Below, piece by piece: positions 26,681 to 35,881 of a stretch of 64,000 nt of DNA. The notes under the pieces were generated by a model. That model did not search any database and had not been told where the DNA came from. It saw only the letters and a program-made list of their open reading frames with translations. The number at the start of each line of letters is the position of its first letter. Position 1 is the first letter of the stretch. Position numbers and translations under genes: made by a program. The DNA comes from Enterococcus sp. CSURQ0835 (GTDB lineage: Bacteria > Bacillota > Bacilli > Lactobacillales > Enterococcaceae), in the NCBI RefSeq assembly GCF_902706605.1, contig NZ_CACSLH010000010.1, positions 1-64,000 on the forward strand, in the 5' to 3' direction.

Positions 26681-27393
26681 TTCGTATAAATTCCAATCAA
26701 GTATTCGATTAAGTTAAGTGAGTTGCCAAAAAAGTAATTCAAGTATTGGTTTTCATGATCCATCCCCGTTGTGCCACGTTCAACGATAAAAGAAAGATCG
26801 CTTTGCTTTGTGTAGCTACTGTTTTCCGTCGCAGTGATCGCGATCACTTTGCCGCCATAACTTTTGCATTCTTGCATTTTGATTAAGCCATGTCGATTTT
26901 CACCTGACTGAGAGAACGTGAGCAACGTGTGGGGAGTTTCGTCTGAGACCAAACTGATCTCAACACCTTCAAGGTCGATCGCATAGATTTTTTTGAGCAG
27001 TAGTTTCCGATACGTATAGTCGACTAAAAATTGACAAAAACCTTCACCAAACAAATAGATTTTTTTAGTTGAAAATGCTTCTGAAAAATATTGATCAATG
27101 GTATCCCAATCATGAGCGGAGCTAACAAATGGAAGTTCGTCGATTTGTTTATTTGATTTAGCCGAAAATTCAGTTTCTAAAAAGAAGACGAGCTCTTTGA
27201 AATTCTTAAAGCCTGCTCGTTTAGCGAGTCGGCTGATGGAAGATTGGGAAGTAAAATTTTTTTCAGCCACTAGCTTGATTTCAATCGGTTTCTTGGCTTC
27301 GACATCAGTGATCATGCTCTCGATTATCTTTTCATCATCGGCTTTAAGCTGACTATTTGGTAATAAGCGATTGAAGTAGTAAATTTTTTTCAT
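26665..27393 (-). CDS. MurR/RpiR family transcriptional regulator
   Basis: 242-aa regulator. The N-terminal ~75 residues form the RpiR-type helix-turn-helix (SQSSISRLAKRAGFKNFKEL). The C-terminal part is a SIS sugar-phosphate-binding domain (IYLFGEGFCQFLVDY, LLTFSQSGENRHGLIKM). It is divergent from the chbG-like/PTS/GH4 operon, which it probably controls in response to a sugar phosphate. Two GAAAGTAMTTTC dyads in the shared intergenic region are candidate operators. GGAGGAG precedes the ATG. Confidence 0.9.
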   Translation of the reverse strand: MKKIYYFNRLLPNSQLKADDEKIIESMITDVEAKKPIEIKLVAEKNFTSQSSISRLAKRAGFKNFKELVFFLETEFSAKSNKQIDELPFVSSAHDWDTIDQYFSEAFSTKKIYLFGEGFCQFLVDYTYRKLLLKKIYAIDLEGVEISLVSDETPHTLLTFSQSGENRHGLIKMQECKSYGGKVIAITATENSSYTKQSDLSFIVERGTTGMDHENQYLNYFFGNSLNLIEYLIGIYTKKEKA

Positions 27394-27408
27394 TTGGTCT
27401 CCTCCAAC

Positions 27409-27420
27409 GAAAGTACTTTC
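27409..27420. promoter_or_regulatory. Candidate RpiR operator 1
   Basis: GAAAGTACTTTC, a perfect 12-nt palindrome in the 5' leader of the regulator gene, close to its ribosome binding site. It is repeated with one change at 27516-27527. Confidence 0.5.
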
Positions 27421-27456
27421 AAGATCAGAAAGGACTATCAGGTTAATTTCAAAGTA

Positions 27457-27485
27457 TTGTATGCGCTATCTTAATACTCTATACT
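27457..27485 (+). promoter_or_regulatory. Promoter of the sugar operon
   Basis: TTGTAT (27457-27462), exactly 17 nt, TATACT (27480-27485). The predicted start is near 27492, with operator 2 at about +25. Confidence 0.7.
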
Positions 27486-27515
27486 ACGATCATAGAGAAA
27501 GCAATGACTTTATGT

Positions 27516-27527
27516 GAAAGTAATTTC
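27516..27527. promoter_or_regulatory. Candidate RpiR operator 2
   Basis: GAAAGTAATTTC matches operator 1 except for one centre base. Its position just downstream of the transcription start is consistent with repression. Confidence 0.5.
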
Positions 27528-27547
27528 TAGATAAAAGGGGTAAAAAA

Positions 27548-28351
27548 ATGAAAAAAATAATTATCAATGCAGATGACTTTGGTTATTCAACTGCGGTCAA
27601 TTTAGGCATTATCGAAGCGTATAAAAAAGGGGTGTTGACGTCAGCTACATTGATGGCCAATATGCTTGGCTGCGATGAAGCTATCGAATTAGCGAAAAAT
27701 AATCCTGGTCTAGGAGTTGGCGGTCATTTAGTTTTAACTTGCGGTGCACCTTTAATCCCTAATCCATCATTAACTGATGCAAATGGAAATTTTTTTAGTT
27801 TAAAAGATTATGCGATTTTCCGAAGTCAAATGGATGAAGAGGCGATTTTCCAAGAATGGTGTAATCAGATTGATACTTTAATTTCAAAAGGATTGACGCT
27901 TACACATTTAGATAGTCATCACCATGTTCATACTTTCCCAGAAAATTATGCAATTACTAAACGGATCGCTGAAAAGTATCGATTATGTTTTCGAAATGCT
28001 TATGAGCTTGAAGCACGTGTGACTTTGCCTTATCAAAAAGGAATCAGCGGCTTTTTAGATTTGATGAATTACCCAGAAATTCGCGATCTTAACTTTACGG
28101 TGAAGACTAGACAAGCGCAATGTCTTGGAGAAATCGAAGCTGTTTTAGCTTTAGCTCAAGAAGATGAGGTGACAGAACTAATGGTCCATCCGGCTTTTGT
28201 AGATGAAACTTTATATTTTAATTCATCATTTAACATCCAGCGAGCGAAAGAAGTTTCCCTATTGTGTGACCCTGAACTGCGTGTGCTTTTAGCGAAATAT
28301 CAAGTTGAATTGTATCATTATGGCGAGTTTGTAACAGCATTGAGTAACTGA
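27548..28351 (+). CDS. chbG: ChbG/YdjC-family carbohydrate deacetylase
   Basis: 267-aa deacetylase of the YdjC/ChbG fold. The metal and catalytic motifs are NADDFGYS (residues 6-13), DSHHHVHTFPE in the middle and VHPAF late in the chain. E. coli ChbG removes the acetyl group from chitobiose-6-phosphate so that the GH4 enzyme ChbF can cleave it. Here the gene heads an operon with a PTS IIC-IIB and a GH4 hydrolase, so an N-acetylated disaccharide phosphate is the likely substrate, inferred from context. The ribosome binding site is AAAAGGGG. The symbol is by family, not proven function. Confidence 0.85.
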   Translation: MKKIIINADDFGYSTAVNLGIIEAYKKGVLTSATLMANMLGCDEAIELAKNNPGLGVGGHLVLTCGAPLIPNPSLTDANGNFFSLKDYAIFRSQMDEEAIFQEWCNQIDTLISKGLTLTHLDSHHHVHTFPENYAITKRIAEKYRLCFRNAYELEARVTLPYQKGISGFLDLMNYPEIRDLNFTVKTRQAQCLGEIEAVLALAQEDEVTELMVHPAFVDETLYFNSSFNIQRAKEVSLLCDPELRVLLAKYQVELYHYGEFVTALSN

Positions 28352-28388
28352 CGGTCAATAAAATTAAACTTAAAAGGAGAGGGAAGCA

Positions 28389-29969
28389 ATGAAAGAAAGA
28401 CTCATGAAGTCAGCTAGTACTTTTTCAAAGGCAATTATTCAGCCAGTAATGTTTATGGCTGTAACGGGGATCATCTTGTCGGTTTGTGCCATTTTTAAAT
28501 TAGAGATGATGCCAGCTGCGTTGAAAGAAGTTGGAAATTTTGTTTTTAATATCATGTCTGGCGGAATGATCGGACAGTTAAGTGCGATATTTTGTGTCGG
28601 GATCGCGGCTGCTTTAGCCAAACCTAAATATAAAACAGATGCTGCAATTTTAGGAATCATCACGTATTTAGTTTTCTTATATGCAAATAACGCTTGGTTA
28701 ACGGTCACGGACCGCTTGGCTGAAGCTGGTAAGCAAGGCTTATACGGAACGGGTCAAGGTACTGTTTTTGGGATTCAAGTAACGGATATGGGTGTCTTTT
28801 TAGGGATCTTACTTGGTGTGTTTGTTGGTGTGATGGTGAATAAATTTGGTGAGATCAAATTACACAAGTATTTAGCGCCTTATTCTGGAACGAAATCAGC
28901 TTATATTTTGATCGTGTTTGCGACAATCTTATTTGCAATTGGAATTACTTATCTTTGGCCGGCTGTGAATGCAGCTGTTGAAGCGGTTGTGAAAGCGACG
29001 ACTACAGCAGGCTCAGTTGGATTCTTCTTCTATGGGTTCTTGAATCGTTTATTGCTACCACTGGGCTTACACCATTTCTTATGGATGCCAATATTTTATA
29101 CACCCCTTGGAGGAACGGCAGAGATCGCGGGTCAAGCTTACAATGGCGCTTTTAATATCTGGTTAGCTGAATTAGGCAATGCAGGTTCGATCTCTTCAAT
29201 GCATCCATCGATCGGCTACTTAGCAAACTTTGGTTCGATCTCATTACCGATCGGCATCGCGTTTGCACTTTGGAAAACAGCTCGTCTGGAAAATCGTAAA
29301 AAGGTAGCTGCTATCTTGATTCCAACTGTCACAACTGCCTTTTTAGCTGGGGTAACAGAGCCATTAGAATTTTTATTCTTATTCTTATCACCAGTTCTTT
29401 GGACAGCGCATGCAGTTGTTTATGGTCTAAGTATGCTACTCACGAATCTAGTTGGGATCAATATTCAATTTGATACGGGGATCAATATGATAATCAACAG
29501 TTTTGCCTTTCCGAGTCGATTAGGTCACCAATACTTGATTCCAGTCGTATTTTTAATCACGGCAGTTCTAGAATATTTTGTCTTTAAAACGTTGATCGTA
29601 AAATTAAATATCCCAACGTTAGGACGTGAGCCAAAAGATACGTCAATTGAAACTGTATCACTAGATGAAACCATTGATGTAAAAACGCCAGCAGAAGGTG
29701 AGACAGCATTTGAGCCGCAAATTCAAAATATTGTAGCAGGTCTAGGTGGAGCAGACAATATTGAAAGTATCATCAACTGTTATACCCGGCTGCGTGTGGA
29801 TGTCAAAGATGCGGATAAAGTCAACTTGCAGATTTTAAAAGAAAAAGTTCAAGCTTCTGGCATCGTAGATAAAGGTAAACATATCCAGATCATTATTGGG
29901 GTCGGAGTTGAAGAAGAACGAGAAAAAGTTGAGGCTTATCTAGCTCACTTACAAACGATAAATGTATAA
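28389..29969 (+). CDS. PTS IIC-IIB component, glucose/maltose-type
   Basis: 526-aa phosphotransferase permease. Residues 1 to about 415 form the IIC membrane domain (about ten hydrophobic stretches, including the GLHHFLWMPIFYTPLGG and GVTEPLEFLFLF loops typical of the glucose superfamily). A linker follows, then a IIB domain whose phosphorylated Cys464 lies in NCYTRLRVD. There is no IIA domain and no IIA gene nearby, so a IIA from another system must supply phosphate. The closest characterised relatives transport alpha-glucosides (GlvC/MalX type). AGGAGAGGG lies before the ATG. Confidence 0.9.
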   Translation: MKERLMKSASTFSKAIIQPVMFMAVTGIILSVCAIFKLEMMPAALKEVGNFVFNIMSGGMIGQLSAIFCVGIAAALAKPKYKTDAAILGIITYLVFLYANNAWLTVTDRLAEAGKQGLYGTGQGTVFGIQVTDMGVFLGILLGVFVGVMVNKFGEIKLHKYLAPYSGTKSAYILIVFATILFAIGITYLWPAVNAAVEAVVKATTTAGSVGFFFYGFLNRLLLPLGLHHFLWMPIFYTPLGGTAEIAGQAYNGAFNIWLAELGNAGSISSMHPSIGYLANFGSISLPIGIAFALWKTARLENRKKVAAILIPTVTTAFLAGVTEPLEFLFLFLSPVLWTAHAVVYGLSMLLTNLVGINIQFDTGINMIINSFAFPSRLGHQYLIPVVFLITAVLEYFVFKTLIVKLNIPTLGREPKDTSIETVSLDETIDVKTPAEGETAFEPQIQNIVAGLGGADNIESIINCYTRLRVDVKDADKVNLQILKEKVQASGIVDKGKHIQIIIGVGVEEEREKVEAYLAHLQTINV

Positions 29970-29998
29970 GATAAATCGGATTATTGGAGGAAAATAAA

Positions 29999-31324
29999 AT
30001 GGGGAATAAATTCGTAATGATTGGTGGCGGTTCAACTCAGTCGCCTGGTATTTTAGAAGTTTTACGGAAACGAGCAGCAGAACTGAATTTAACAGAGTTA
30101 GTGTTGTATGATAATGACGAAGAACGGGTCAATCTGTTAGGTCAGTATACGAAAATGTATTATGGGGAGACTGGTTCAAAGGTCGCGGTCTCTTATGCTA
30201 CTGATCTTGAGGCGGCTTTACAAGGAGCAGACTTCTTATTTATGCAGATCCGTCCGGGTTTGAACAAACAACGGGCAATCGATGAAAAGATTTGTTTACG
30301 CAATGGTGTCGTCGGTCAAGAAACTTGTGGACTCGGTGGTTTCTCATTTGCGATGCGAGTGATCCCGGCAGTATTAGAGATTATTCGAAAAGTCAAAGAG
30401 ATCTGTCCAAATGCTTGGATTTTAAACTACACGAATCCGGAAGCAATTTTGTCAGAGGCTATTTATCGAGAATTTCCCGATGCTAATGTGCTATGTATTT
30501 GTGATATGCCGATTTCAATTGAAGGCGCGATCGCCAAATATTTCAAAAAAGATCTACGCGACTTGACCTTTAAATATTTCGGCTTGAATCACTTTGGTTG
30601 GTGGACGAATGTTATTGATGAACAAGGCAGGGATTTGTTACCGAAATTGCGGGAAGATGTCGTGTCAGGCAAGATCGACACGTTGCTCATGTCAAATGAT
30701 GAAACGGAAGGCGATCAATATTGGATCGATACGTACAAACAAATGATCAGTCTCTTTAAACGTTTCCCTGAGTATTTTCCTAATTGCTACTTACAATATT
30801 ATTTGACGCCTGATGAAATGGTTGCACATGACGATCCTGATTTCACTCGTGGGGACTATGTTATGCAAGGGCGAGAAAAAAGAATTTACGATGAATGTCG
30901 ACGTGTCATCGCAGCGGGTTCAGCGAAAGGTTCTTCATTGCATGCAGGGGTACACGGCAATTATATCGTGGACATTGCCTATGCCATTATTCACAATACT
31001 AGAGAGCGTTTTACAGTAAACAAAAAAAATCATGGTGCAATTTCAAATTTTGATCCTGAAGCGGTAGTGGAAACGCCGGCTTACGTAGGAGCAATGGGCG
31101 CTGAAACGATCAATATCGGTGCGATCCCAACATTCCAAAAAGGTTTGATGGAAATGCAAAAGGCTTACGAAAAAATGACCGTTGATGCCGCTTTATCAGG
31201 CTCTTATCAAACAGCTTTAGAAGCAGTGATGTTGAATAAAACGATTCCTAATTATACGATCGGGAAAAAAGTTTTAGACGAATTGTATGAAGCAAATCGA
31301 GATTTTTGGCCAGAGTTAAGTTAA
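29999..31324 (+). CDS. GH4 6-phospho-alpha-glucosidase-like hydrolase
   Basis: 441-aa glycoside hydrolase family 4 enzyme, which needs NAD+ and a divalent metal and cleaves by oxidation-elimination. The N-terminal IGGGSTQSPG is the NAD loop. The metal-site motif reads CDMP at residues 168-171, the form described for GlvA-type 6-phospho-alpha-glucosidases, whereas phospho-beta-glucosidases such as ChbF-type enzymes carry CN(V/I)P. NHFGWW holds the second metal ligand. The start is the ATG at 29999 behind GGAGG. It is the last gene of the RpiR-controlled operon. Confidence 0.88.
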   Translation: MGNKFVMIGGGSTQSPGILEVLRKRAAELNLTELVLYDNDEERVNLLGQYTKMYYGETGSKVAVSYATDLEAALQGADFLFMQIRPGLNKQRAIDEKICLRNGVVGQETCGLGGFSFAMRVIPAVLEIIRKVKEICPNAWILNYTNPEAILSEAIYREFPDANVLCICDMPISIEGAIAKYFKKDLRDLTFKYFGLNHFGWWTNVIDEQGRDLLPKLREDVVSGKIDTLLMSNDETEGDQYWIDTYKQMISLFKRFPEYFPNCYLQYYLTPDEMVAHDDPDFTRGDYVMQGREKRIYDECRRVIAAGSAKGSSLHAGVHGNYIVDIAYAIIHNTRERFTVNKKNHGAISNFDPEAVVETPAYVGAMGAETINIGAIPTFQKGLMEMQKAYEKMTVDAALSGSYQTALEAVMLNKTIPNYTIGKKVLDELYEANRDFWPELS

Positions 31325-31356
31325 GCTATTCAAAATAAAACAAGTGCTATTGAATT

Positions 31357-31385
31357 GAGCCGTCTTTTATTGACGGCTCTTTTAG
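31357..31385 (+). terminator. Sugar operon terminator
   Basis: GAGCCGTC (31357-31364) and GACGGCTC (31372-31379) form an 8-bp stem followed by TTTT and T-rich sequence. Confidence 0.8.
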
Positions 31386-31441
31386 TTTGTCTCAAAGGAA
31401 CTTAAAGTACGATTTGATTTAAAGATGGGACACAAACACCA

Positions 31442-31876
31442 TTAGTGCGTCAGCTGTTTATAAATTCGCACCCACCACGGATCTTTGATGGCACAGTATT
31501 GCACGGGTAATTGTTTGAGAGCTAGTTGAATCTGTTTTTTTCGTTGAGGGATCAAGTTTAATGGGAGCTGTCTCGGTGAGAAAAAGCGTAGTTCTTTTGT
31601 CTCAGGGCCGCTAGTGAGCCAGTGACCACCTGAGATCTGACTACAAAAAATGATTTGTTCATCAGCTAACGTTGCATTGTAAAAATGTCCGACTTTGCGC
31701 TGCGGTGTGACACTCAGTCCTGTTTCTTCTGTGGTTTCTCGGAGCAAGGCAATAATCGGTGTTTCATCTGTTTCTTTTCTTCCGCCGGGCAGATCCCAAA
31801 AAGGAATATCGCGCCGTTTGACTAGCAGAACTTTTTCGTTGTGAAAAATGAGATTAAAGACGCCAATTGTTTTCAA
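31442..31876 (-). CDS. Nudix hydrolase
   Basis: 144-aa Nudix-family pyrophosphohydrolase. The Nudix box is complete: GGRKETDETPIIALLRETTEETGL, with the Mg2+-binding Glu residues in RETTEE. The family cleaves nucleoside diphosphates linked to another moiety, and the substrate cannot be read from sequence. The C-terminal half is unremarkable. It stands alone on the minus strand, and GGAGGTGAG precedes the ATG. Confidence 0.88.
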   Translation of the reverse strand: MKTIGVFNLIFHNEKVLLVKRRDIPFWDLPGGRKETDETPIIALLRETTEETGLSVTPQRKVGHFYNATLADEQIIFCSQISGGHWLTSGPETKELRFFSPRQLPLNLIPQRKKQIQLALKQLPVQYCAIKDPWWVRIYKQLTH

Positions 31877-32068
31877 CTACTCACCTCCTAATTCTACGAT
31901 AGCATAGATCAGCTGAAAAAATTATTTTAATTTATCCCCGAGTGATTGAAAAATTTCTAATTAAAACAACAGCTAAAAAACTTTTAAGTGAAAAAGAGAA
32001 TCGTTTGTAAAACTTGCTGTCAAAGGTCTAGATCGTAAATTATTTTATGATAAAACTGTGAAAAAATA

Positions 32069-32096
32069 TTGCCTTTTTTTATTTTTGCGGTATATT
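32069..32096 (+). promoter_or_regulatory. 5'-nucleotidase promoter
   Basis: TTGCCT (32069-32074), 16 nt, TATATT (32091-32096), 47 nt before the start codon. Confidence 0.6.
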
Positions 32097-32142
32097 GAAA
32101 TCGGATCCAAAAATCTTTTATTTTTGAAAGCGAGGTTTTTTT

Positions 32143-34344
32143 GTGGTAAAGGGGACAGGTAAATTCAGCTTCATCTCAATGTCGGTTTTGCTCGGTCTTT
32201 CAGTTGGAGCGTTCGGTCAAACAGCAAAAGCTGACAGTGTACCGGTACAGATGTTAGGAATCAATGATTTTCATGGTGCATTGAGTACGACAGGAAGTTA
32301 TTATGACGGTGCAGGGCATAAGACAGCTAATGCTGGAACAGCCTCATTGATGGCAGGTTATTTCAATCAGTCAACCAAAGATTTCATGACCAAAAATGCC
32401 AACGGAATCTCAATGCGAGTGCAAGCTGGTGATATGGTGGGAGCAAGTCCAGCCAACTCTGGTTTGTTGCAAGATCAACCGACGATGCGGGTCTTGAACC
32501 AAATGAAATTTGATGTCGGGACTTTAGGAAATCACGAATTTGACGAAGGCTTAGCTGAGTACAACCGGATTTTAAATGGTGACAAACCAGCAAAAGATTC
32601 AAATTTTTATCCGATCGTCTATGATTACAACAATGCCTACACAAAAGACCAATTAAAAGGCGGCTTTGATCTTGTCATCGCAAATGTCAAAGACAAAATG
32701 ACCGGTAAAAATCCTTATGACTGGAAAGATTATACGGTTAAAGAATATGATCAAAATGGTCAGAAAGTAAAAATCGGTTTTATCGGTGTCGTAACGACTG
32801 AGATCCCGAACTTAGTTTTAGCCGCGCACCATAAAGATTATAATTTTACTGACCCGGCTCAAGCAATTGCAGATAATGCTAAGACGTTAGTTGAAAAAGA
32901 AAAGGTCAATGCGATCGTCGTGTTAGGTCATACACCTTCAATGCAAACTGGAGCAGATGGTGCGACCGGTGAAACTGCAGAGATCATCAACAAAGTGAAC
33001 CAATTGTATCCTGCAAATAGCGTCGATGCGTATTTTGCTGGGCACAACCATGTCTATACAGATGCAGTCGTAGGCAAGACTCGTGTCGTTCAATCAACTT
33101 CACAAGGTAAGGGCTATATTGATTTACAAGGGACTTATGATACAGAAAAAGGTGATTTTACGGTCACACCTGAAGCTACCGTCAATCCAGTTCGCCCAAC
33201 AGATGCCAACTACACGGCACCAGAAGCTGATAAAGATGTGCAAGCGATCGTGGACGATGCTTCTGAACGCGTGAAAGCTGTGACCGAACAAAAAATCGGA
33301 ACTGCTGAACAAGCTAAAGACATTACGCGAAATGTCAATGATGTTGGTGAGTCACCTGCTGGCAATCTGATCACTGATGCGCAACTGCACATGGCGGAGA
33401 AAAAAGGAGTCAAAGCTGATTTTGCTATGACGAATAATGGTGGTATCCGTGCCGATCTAAAAGTCGGTTCAGATGGTTCGATCACGTGGGGAGCAGCCCA
33501 AGCGGTCCAACCTTTTGGAAATATTTTACAAGTTGTCGAAATGACTGGCGCTCAAATCAAAAATGTGTTGAATGAACAAACTTTCAGCCATGATCCGGTT
33601 GAAAATCGTGGCAATGGTTACTTCTTACAAGTGGCTGGGTTGAAATATAGTGTGATCGATAATCCTGATCAAGCTGATAAAGATCATCCGCTAGTTGTGG
33701 ATACTTTGACAAAAGCAAATGGTGATGCAATCGAAGCGGATAAAACTTACCGTGTCGTGATCAATGATTTCTTATTTGGCGGTGGCGATGGTTTTGCGGA
33801 ATTCACGAAAGCTAAATTAGTCGGCGCACTTGATCCAGATACCGAAACTTTTATCGGCTACATCCAAGACTTAGCTGAATCTGGTAAAAAAGTCGTGGCG
33901 GCAATCGATGGTCGGAAAACGTATGCGAAAGAACCCGCTGTCACGAAACAGCCAGTCTATCGTTTATACAATCCAAATTCGAGCGAGCACTTCTACACAT
34001 TACATGCTGGCGAAAAAGACAACTTGATCAAGCTTGGTTGGAACGATGAAGGAATCAGCTGGCAAGCACCAGACAAAGGCGATGCAGTCTATCGTTTATA
34101 CAATCCAAATGCTGGCGATCACCATTATACGATGAGTGTCGTTGAACGTGATACGTTGAAAAACTTAGGTTGGAAAGACGAAGGCCGCAGTTTCTATTCA
34201 GGCGGCGACAAAGATATTTATCGTCTTTATAACAAAAACGCAGTAGCTGGCGCGCATCATTACACGCGCTATGCTAGTGAACGTGATTCATTGAAAAAAA
34301 TCGGTTGGACGGACGAAGGTGTCGGGTTCAAAGGATTTGAATAG
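32143..34344 (+). CDS. Secreted 5'-nucleotidase/UDP-sugar hydrolase with three C-terminal repeats
   Basis: 733-aa exported metallophosphoesterase. Signal peptide 1-30 with probable cleavage after AKA. The calcineurin-like domain has metal motifs NDFHGAL, GDMVGASP, GNHEFDEG and GHNHVYTD. The 5'-nucleotidase C-terminal domain (about 370-580) contains NNGGIRADL and the FLFGGGDGFAEF substrate loop. Residues about 608-733 hold three DUF5648-like repeats nearly identical in plan to those of the protein at 17039. It probably dephosphorylates extracellular nucleotides for nucleoside salvage. In other Gram-positives such ecto-nucleotidases also affect host adenosine signalling. The start is GTG 32143. 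No LPxTG motif is seen. Confidence 0.92.
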   Translation: MVKGTGKFSFISMSVLLGLSVGAFGQTAKADSVPVQMLGINDFHGALSTTGSYYDGAGHKTANAGTASLMAGYFNQSTKDFMTKNANGISMRVQAGDMVGASPANSGLLQDQPTMRVLNQMKFDVGTLGNHEFDEGLAEYNRILNGDKPAKDSNFYPIVYDYNNAYTKDQLKGGFDLVIANVKDKMTGKNPYDWKDYTVKEYDQNGQKVKIGFIGVVTTEIPNLVLAAHHKDYNFTDPAQAIADNAKTLVEKEKVNAIVVLGHTPSMQTGADGATGETAEIINKVNQLYPANSVDAYFAGHNHVYTDAVVGKTRVVQSTSQGKGYIDLQGTYDTEKGDFTVTPEATVNPVRPTDANYTAPEADKDVQAIVDDASERVKAVTEQKIGTAEQAKDITRNVNDVGESPAGNLITDAQLHMAEKKGVKADFAMTNNGGIRADLKVGSDGSITWGAAQAVQPFGNILQVVEMTGAQIKNVLNEQTFSHDPVENRGNGYFLQVAGLKYSVIDNPDQADKDHPLVVDTLTKANGDAIEADKTYRVVINDFLFGGGDGFAEFTKAKLVGALDPDTETFIGYIQDLAESGKKVVAAIDGRKTYAKEPAVTKQPVYRLYNPNSSEHFYTLHAGEKDNLIKLGWNDEGISWQAPDKGDAVYRLYNPNAGDHHYTMSVVERDTLKNLGWKDEGRSFYSGGDKDIYRLYNKNAVAGAHHYTRYASERDSLKKIGWTDEGVGFKGFE

Positions 34345-34352
34345 TGAGTTGG

Positions 34353-34380
34353 AAAGCTCGGCTACGGTCGGGCTTTTTTT
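34353..34380 (+). terminator. 5'-nucleotidase terminator
   Basis: AAGCTCG and CGGGCTT arms (one G-U) are followed by seven T. Confidence 0.8.
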
Positions 34381-34442
34381 ATTCGAGTAGTTGGGCATTT
34401 CTTGTTAAAATAAAAAGCAGTGAAAGTTAAAAGGAGGATCGC

Positions 34443-34985
34443 ATGTTAGATAAGACAGTTCCTTACGTTGAATTTTGGATGGTACGAGAAACAGTCCAGC
34501 CAGTACCAAAAGTAGCACTTCCCAGCGGGTTTCGGGCCACTTTTTATCAACCGGGCGATGAAGTTGCTTGGGGGAAAATCGAGACGGCGGTCGGAGAGTT
34601 TGAAGCTGAAACAGCGGCGGCGGCTTATTTTGCTAAAACATTTGCACCATACCCAGCCGAATTAGCTAGCCGAATGTTGTTCATCGAAAATGCTGCAGGG
34701 GATAAAGTGGGTACGTGTACAGCCTGGTGGTCAAAAGAAAATCAGCCGTTGGTCCATTGGCTGGCGGTGATCCCAACAGAACAAGGTCAAGGGTTGGCTA
34801 AGTATCTAATCAGTACGATCACTAATTTATTATTGGAATTAGGTGAAGGTCAGCCTGTGATCTTACACACTCAAACGTGGAGCCATCCCGCTGTCAGACT
34901 GTACCAAAAGCTAGGCTATGAGATTGCCCCGATTGGAGAATTCAAGCAAGCAAGACAAGTATTAGAGCAGCTCCGAAAAAGATAG
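34443..34985 (+). CDS. GNAT family N-acetyltransferase
   Basis: 180-aa acetyltransferase. The acetyl-CoA site is in VIPTEQGQGLAKYLIS (a Q-x-x-G-x-A/G loop), and the C-terminal HPAVRLYQKLGYE is the usual last strand of the fold. An N-terminal ~30-residue extension precedes the domain. The substrate is unknown. It is monocistronic, with AAAAGGAGG before the ATG and a strong terminator behind. Confidence 0.8.
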   Translation: MLDKTVPYVEFWMVRETVQPVPKVALPSGFRATFYQPGDEVAWGKIETAVGEFEAETAAAAYFAKTFAPYPAELASRMLFIENAAGDKVGTCTAWWSKENQPLVHWLAVIPTEQGQGLAKYLISTITNLLLELGEGQPVILHTQTWSHPAVRLYQKLGYEIAPIGEFKQARQVLEQLRKR

Positions 34986-35015
34986 TTTAGATTTAGCTAG
35001 CTTCTTCTTAGTTGC

Positions 35016-35063
35016 AAAAAGCAGAACGACGGATTGATTTGTCAACTCGTCGTTCTGCTTTTT
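35016..35063. terminator. Strong hairpin terminator
   Basis: AAAAGCAGAACGACG and CGTCGTTCTGCTTTT form a 15-bp stem with A-rich and T-rich flanks, so it can work in both directions. Confidence 0.88.
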
Positions 35064-35151
35064 AACTTTGTCAGGTCGAGGTCAAGTCAAAGTAAGTTTC
35101 TTTTTAGTTTATAGAATTGGTTTAAATTCTTTAAGTAAGGCTTCTCTAAAT

Positions 35152-35490
35152 TTAGGTCAATCTTTTTTTCCGCTGCGCAAGTTTACGTAGATTTTTGAAC
35201 GTGAGGCGGGCACTTTTGTTCATCACTGGTTTGACTTTCACTCGTTTTTTCAAGCGTGCTGAGCGAGTTGCTTGAGGGATGACATCTTTTTGAAGTTTGA
35301 TCTGCTGGCGTAAAACTGCGCGTACGGCATGGAAGAAGACTAAGAACAACGTCATAATGAAAATAAACGTCCATAAAGGTTGTGGGATTGCCGCGGCTTT
35401 TGTTTCATAGCCGATCTTGATCAGTAACCCGACACTTGTGCCAATGATCAAATAAAATGTATAGATCACGATATTCAGTATTTTTAACAT
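35152..35490 (-). CDS. Small membrane protein, basic C-terminus
   Basis: 112-aa protein of unknown function with two hydrophobic segments (about residues 5-26 and 39-60), then a highly basic tail rich in Lys and Arg. The tail probably faces the cytoplasm and could touch nucleic acid or lipid head groups. I do not recognise a family. AAGGAGG lies well placed before the ATG. It is alone, preceded by a long AT-rich gap. Confidence 0.65.
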   Translation of the reverse strand: MLKILNIVIYTFYLIIGTSVGLLIKIGYETKAAAIPQPLWTFIFIMTLFLVFFHAVRAVLRQQIKLQKDVIPQATRSARLKKRVKVKPVMNKSARLTFKNLRKLAQRKKRLT

Positions 35491-35881
35491 GGGAATCCCT
35501 CCTTGATGATTCGCTTGTTGAAATCTAATTGTAATATTACGAAAATGATAAAAATTAAATAAATAACCTTAAAATAAATAGATTAGAAGAAATTTCATTT
35601 TATGAATGATCGGATTATTCAGATTATTTAAAGACATAACCCTAATTATAACAATTTTTAGAATTATCTAGTTGCTACTTACTATTTTTTAATTCGTTAT
35701 ACATTAAATTATAAAATAAAATGATTCAAAAAAATATTTAGTTCTTGTTACTTAAATGTTACCAAAATATTACAAAATTGTAAAAGAAAATTTTTGGATT
35801 TGCTCTTCTTTTTTTCTTAAGGAGAGTTGAAGCTTAGAAAGGAGGAAAATTTTTGGTTTAATATAAAGGGTACGAGGAAAA

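Noticed and set aside
29984-29998. TTG start for the GH4 gene at 29984
   Set aside because: The five extra codons consist of the GGAGG ribosome binding site itself; the ATG at 29999 is the natural start.
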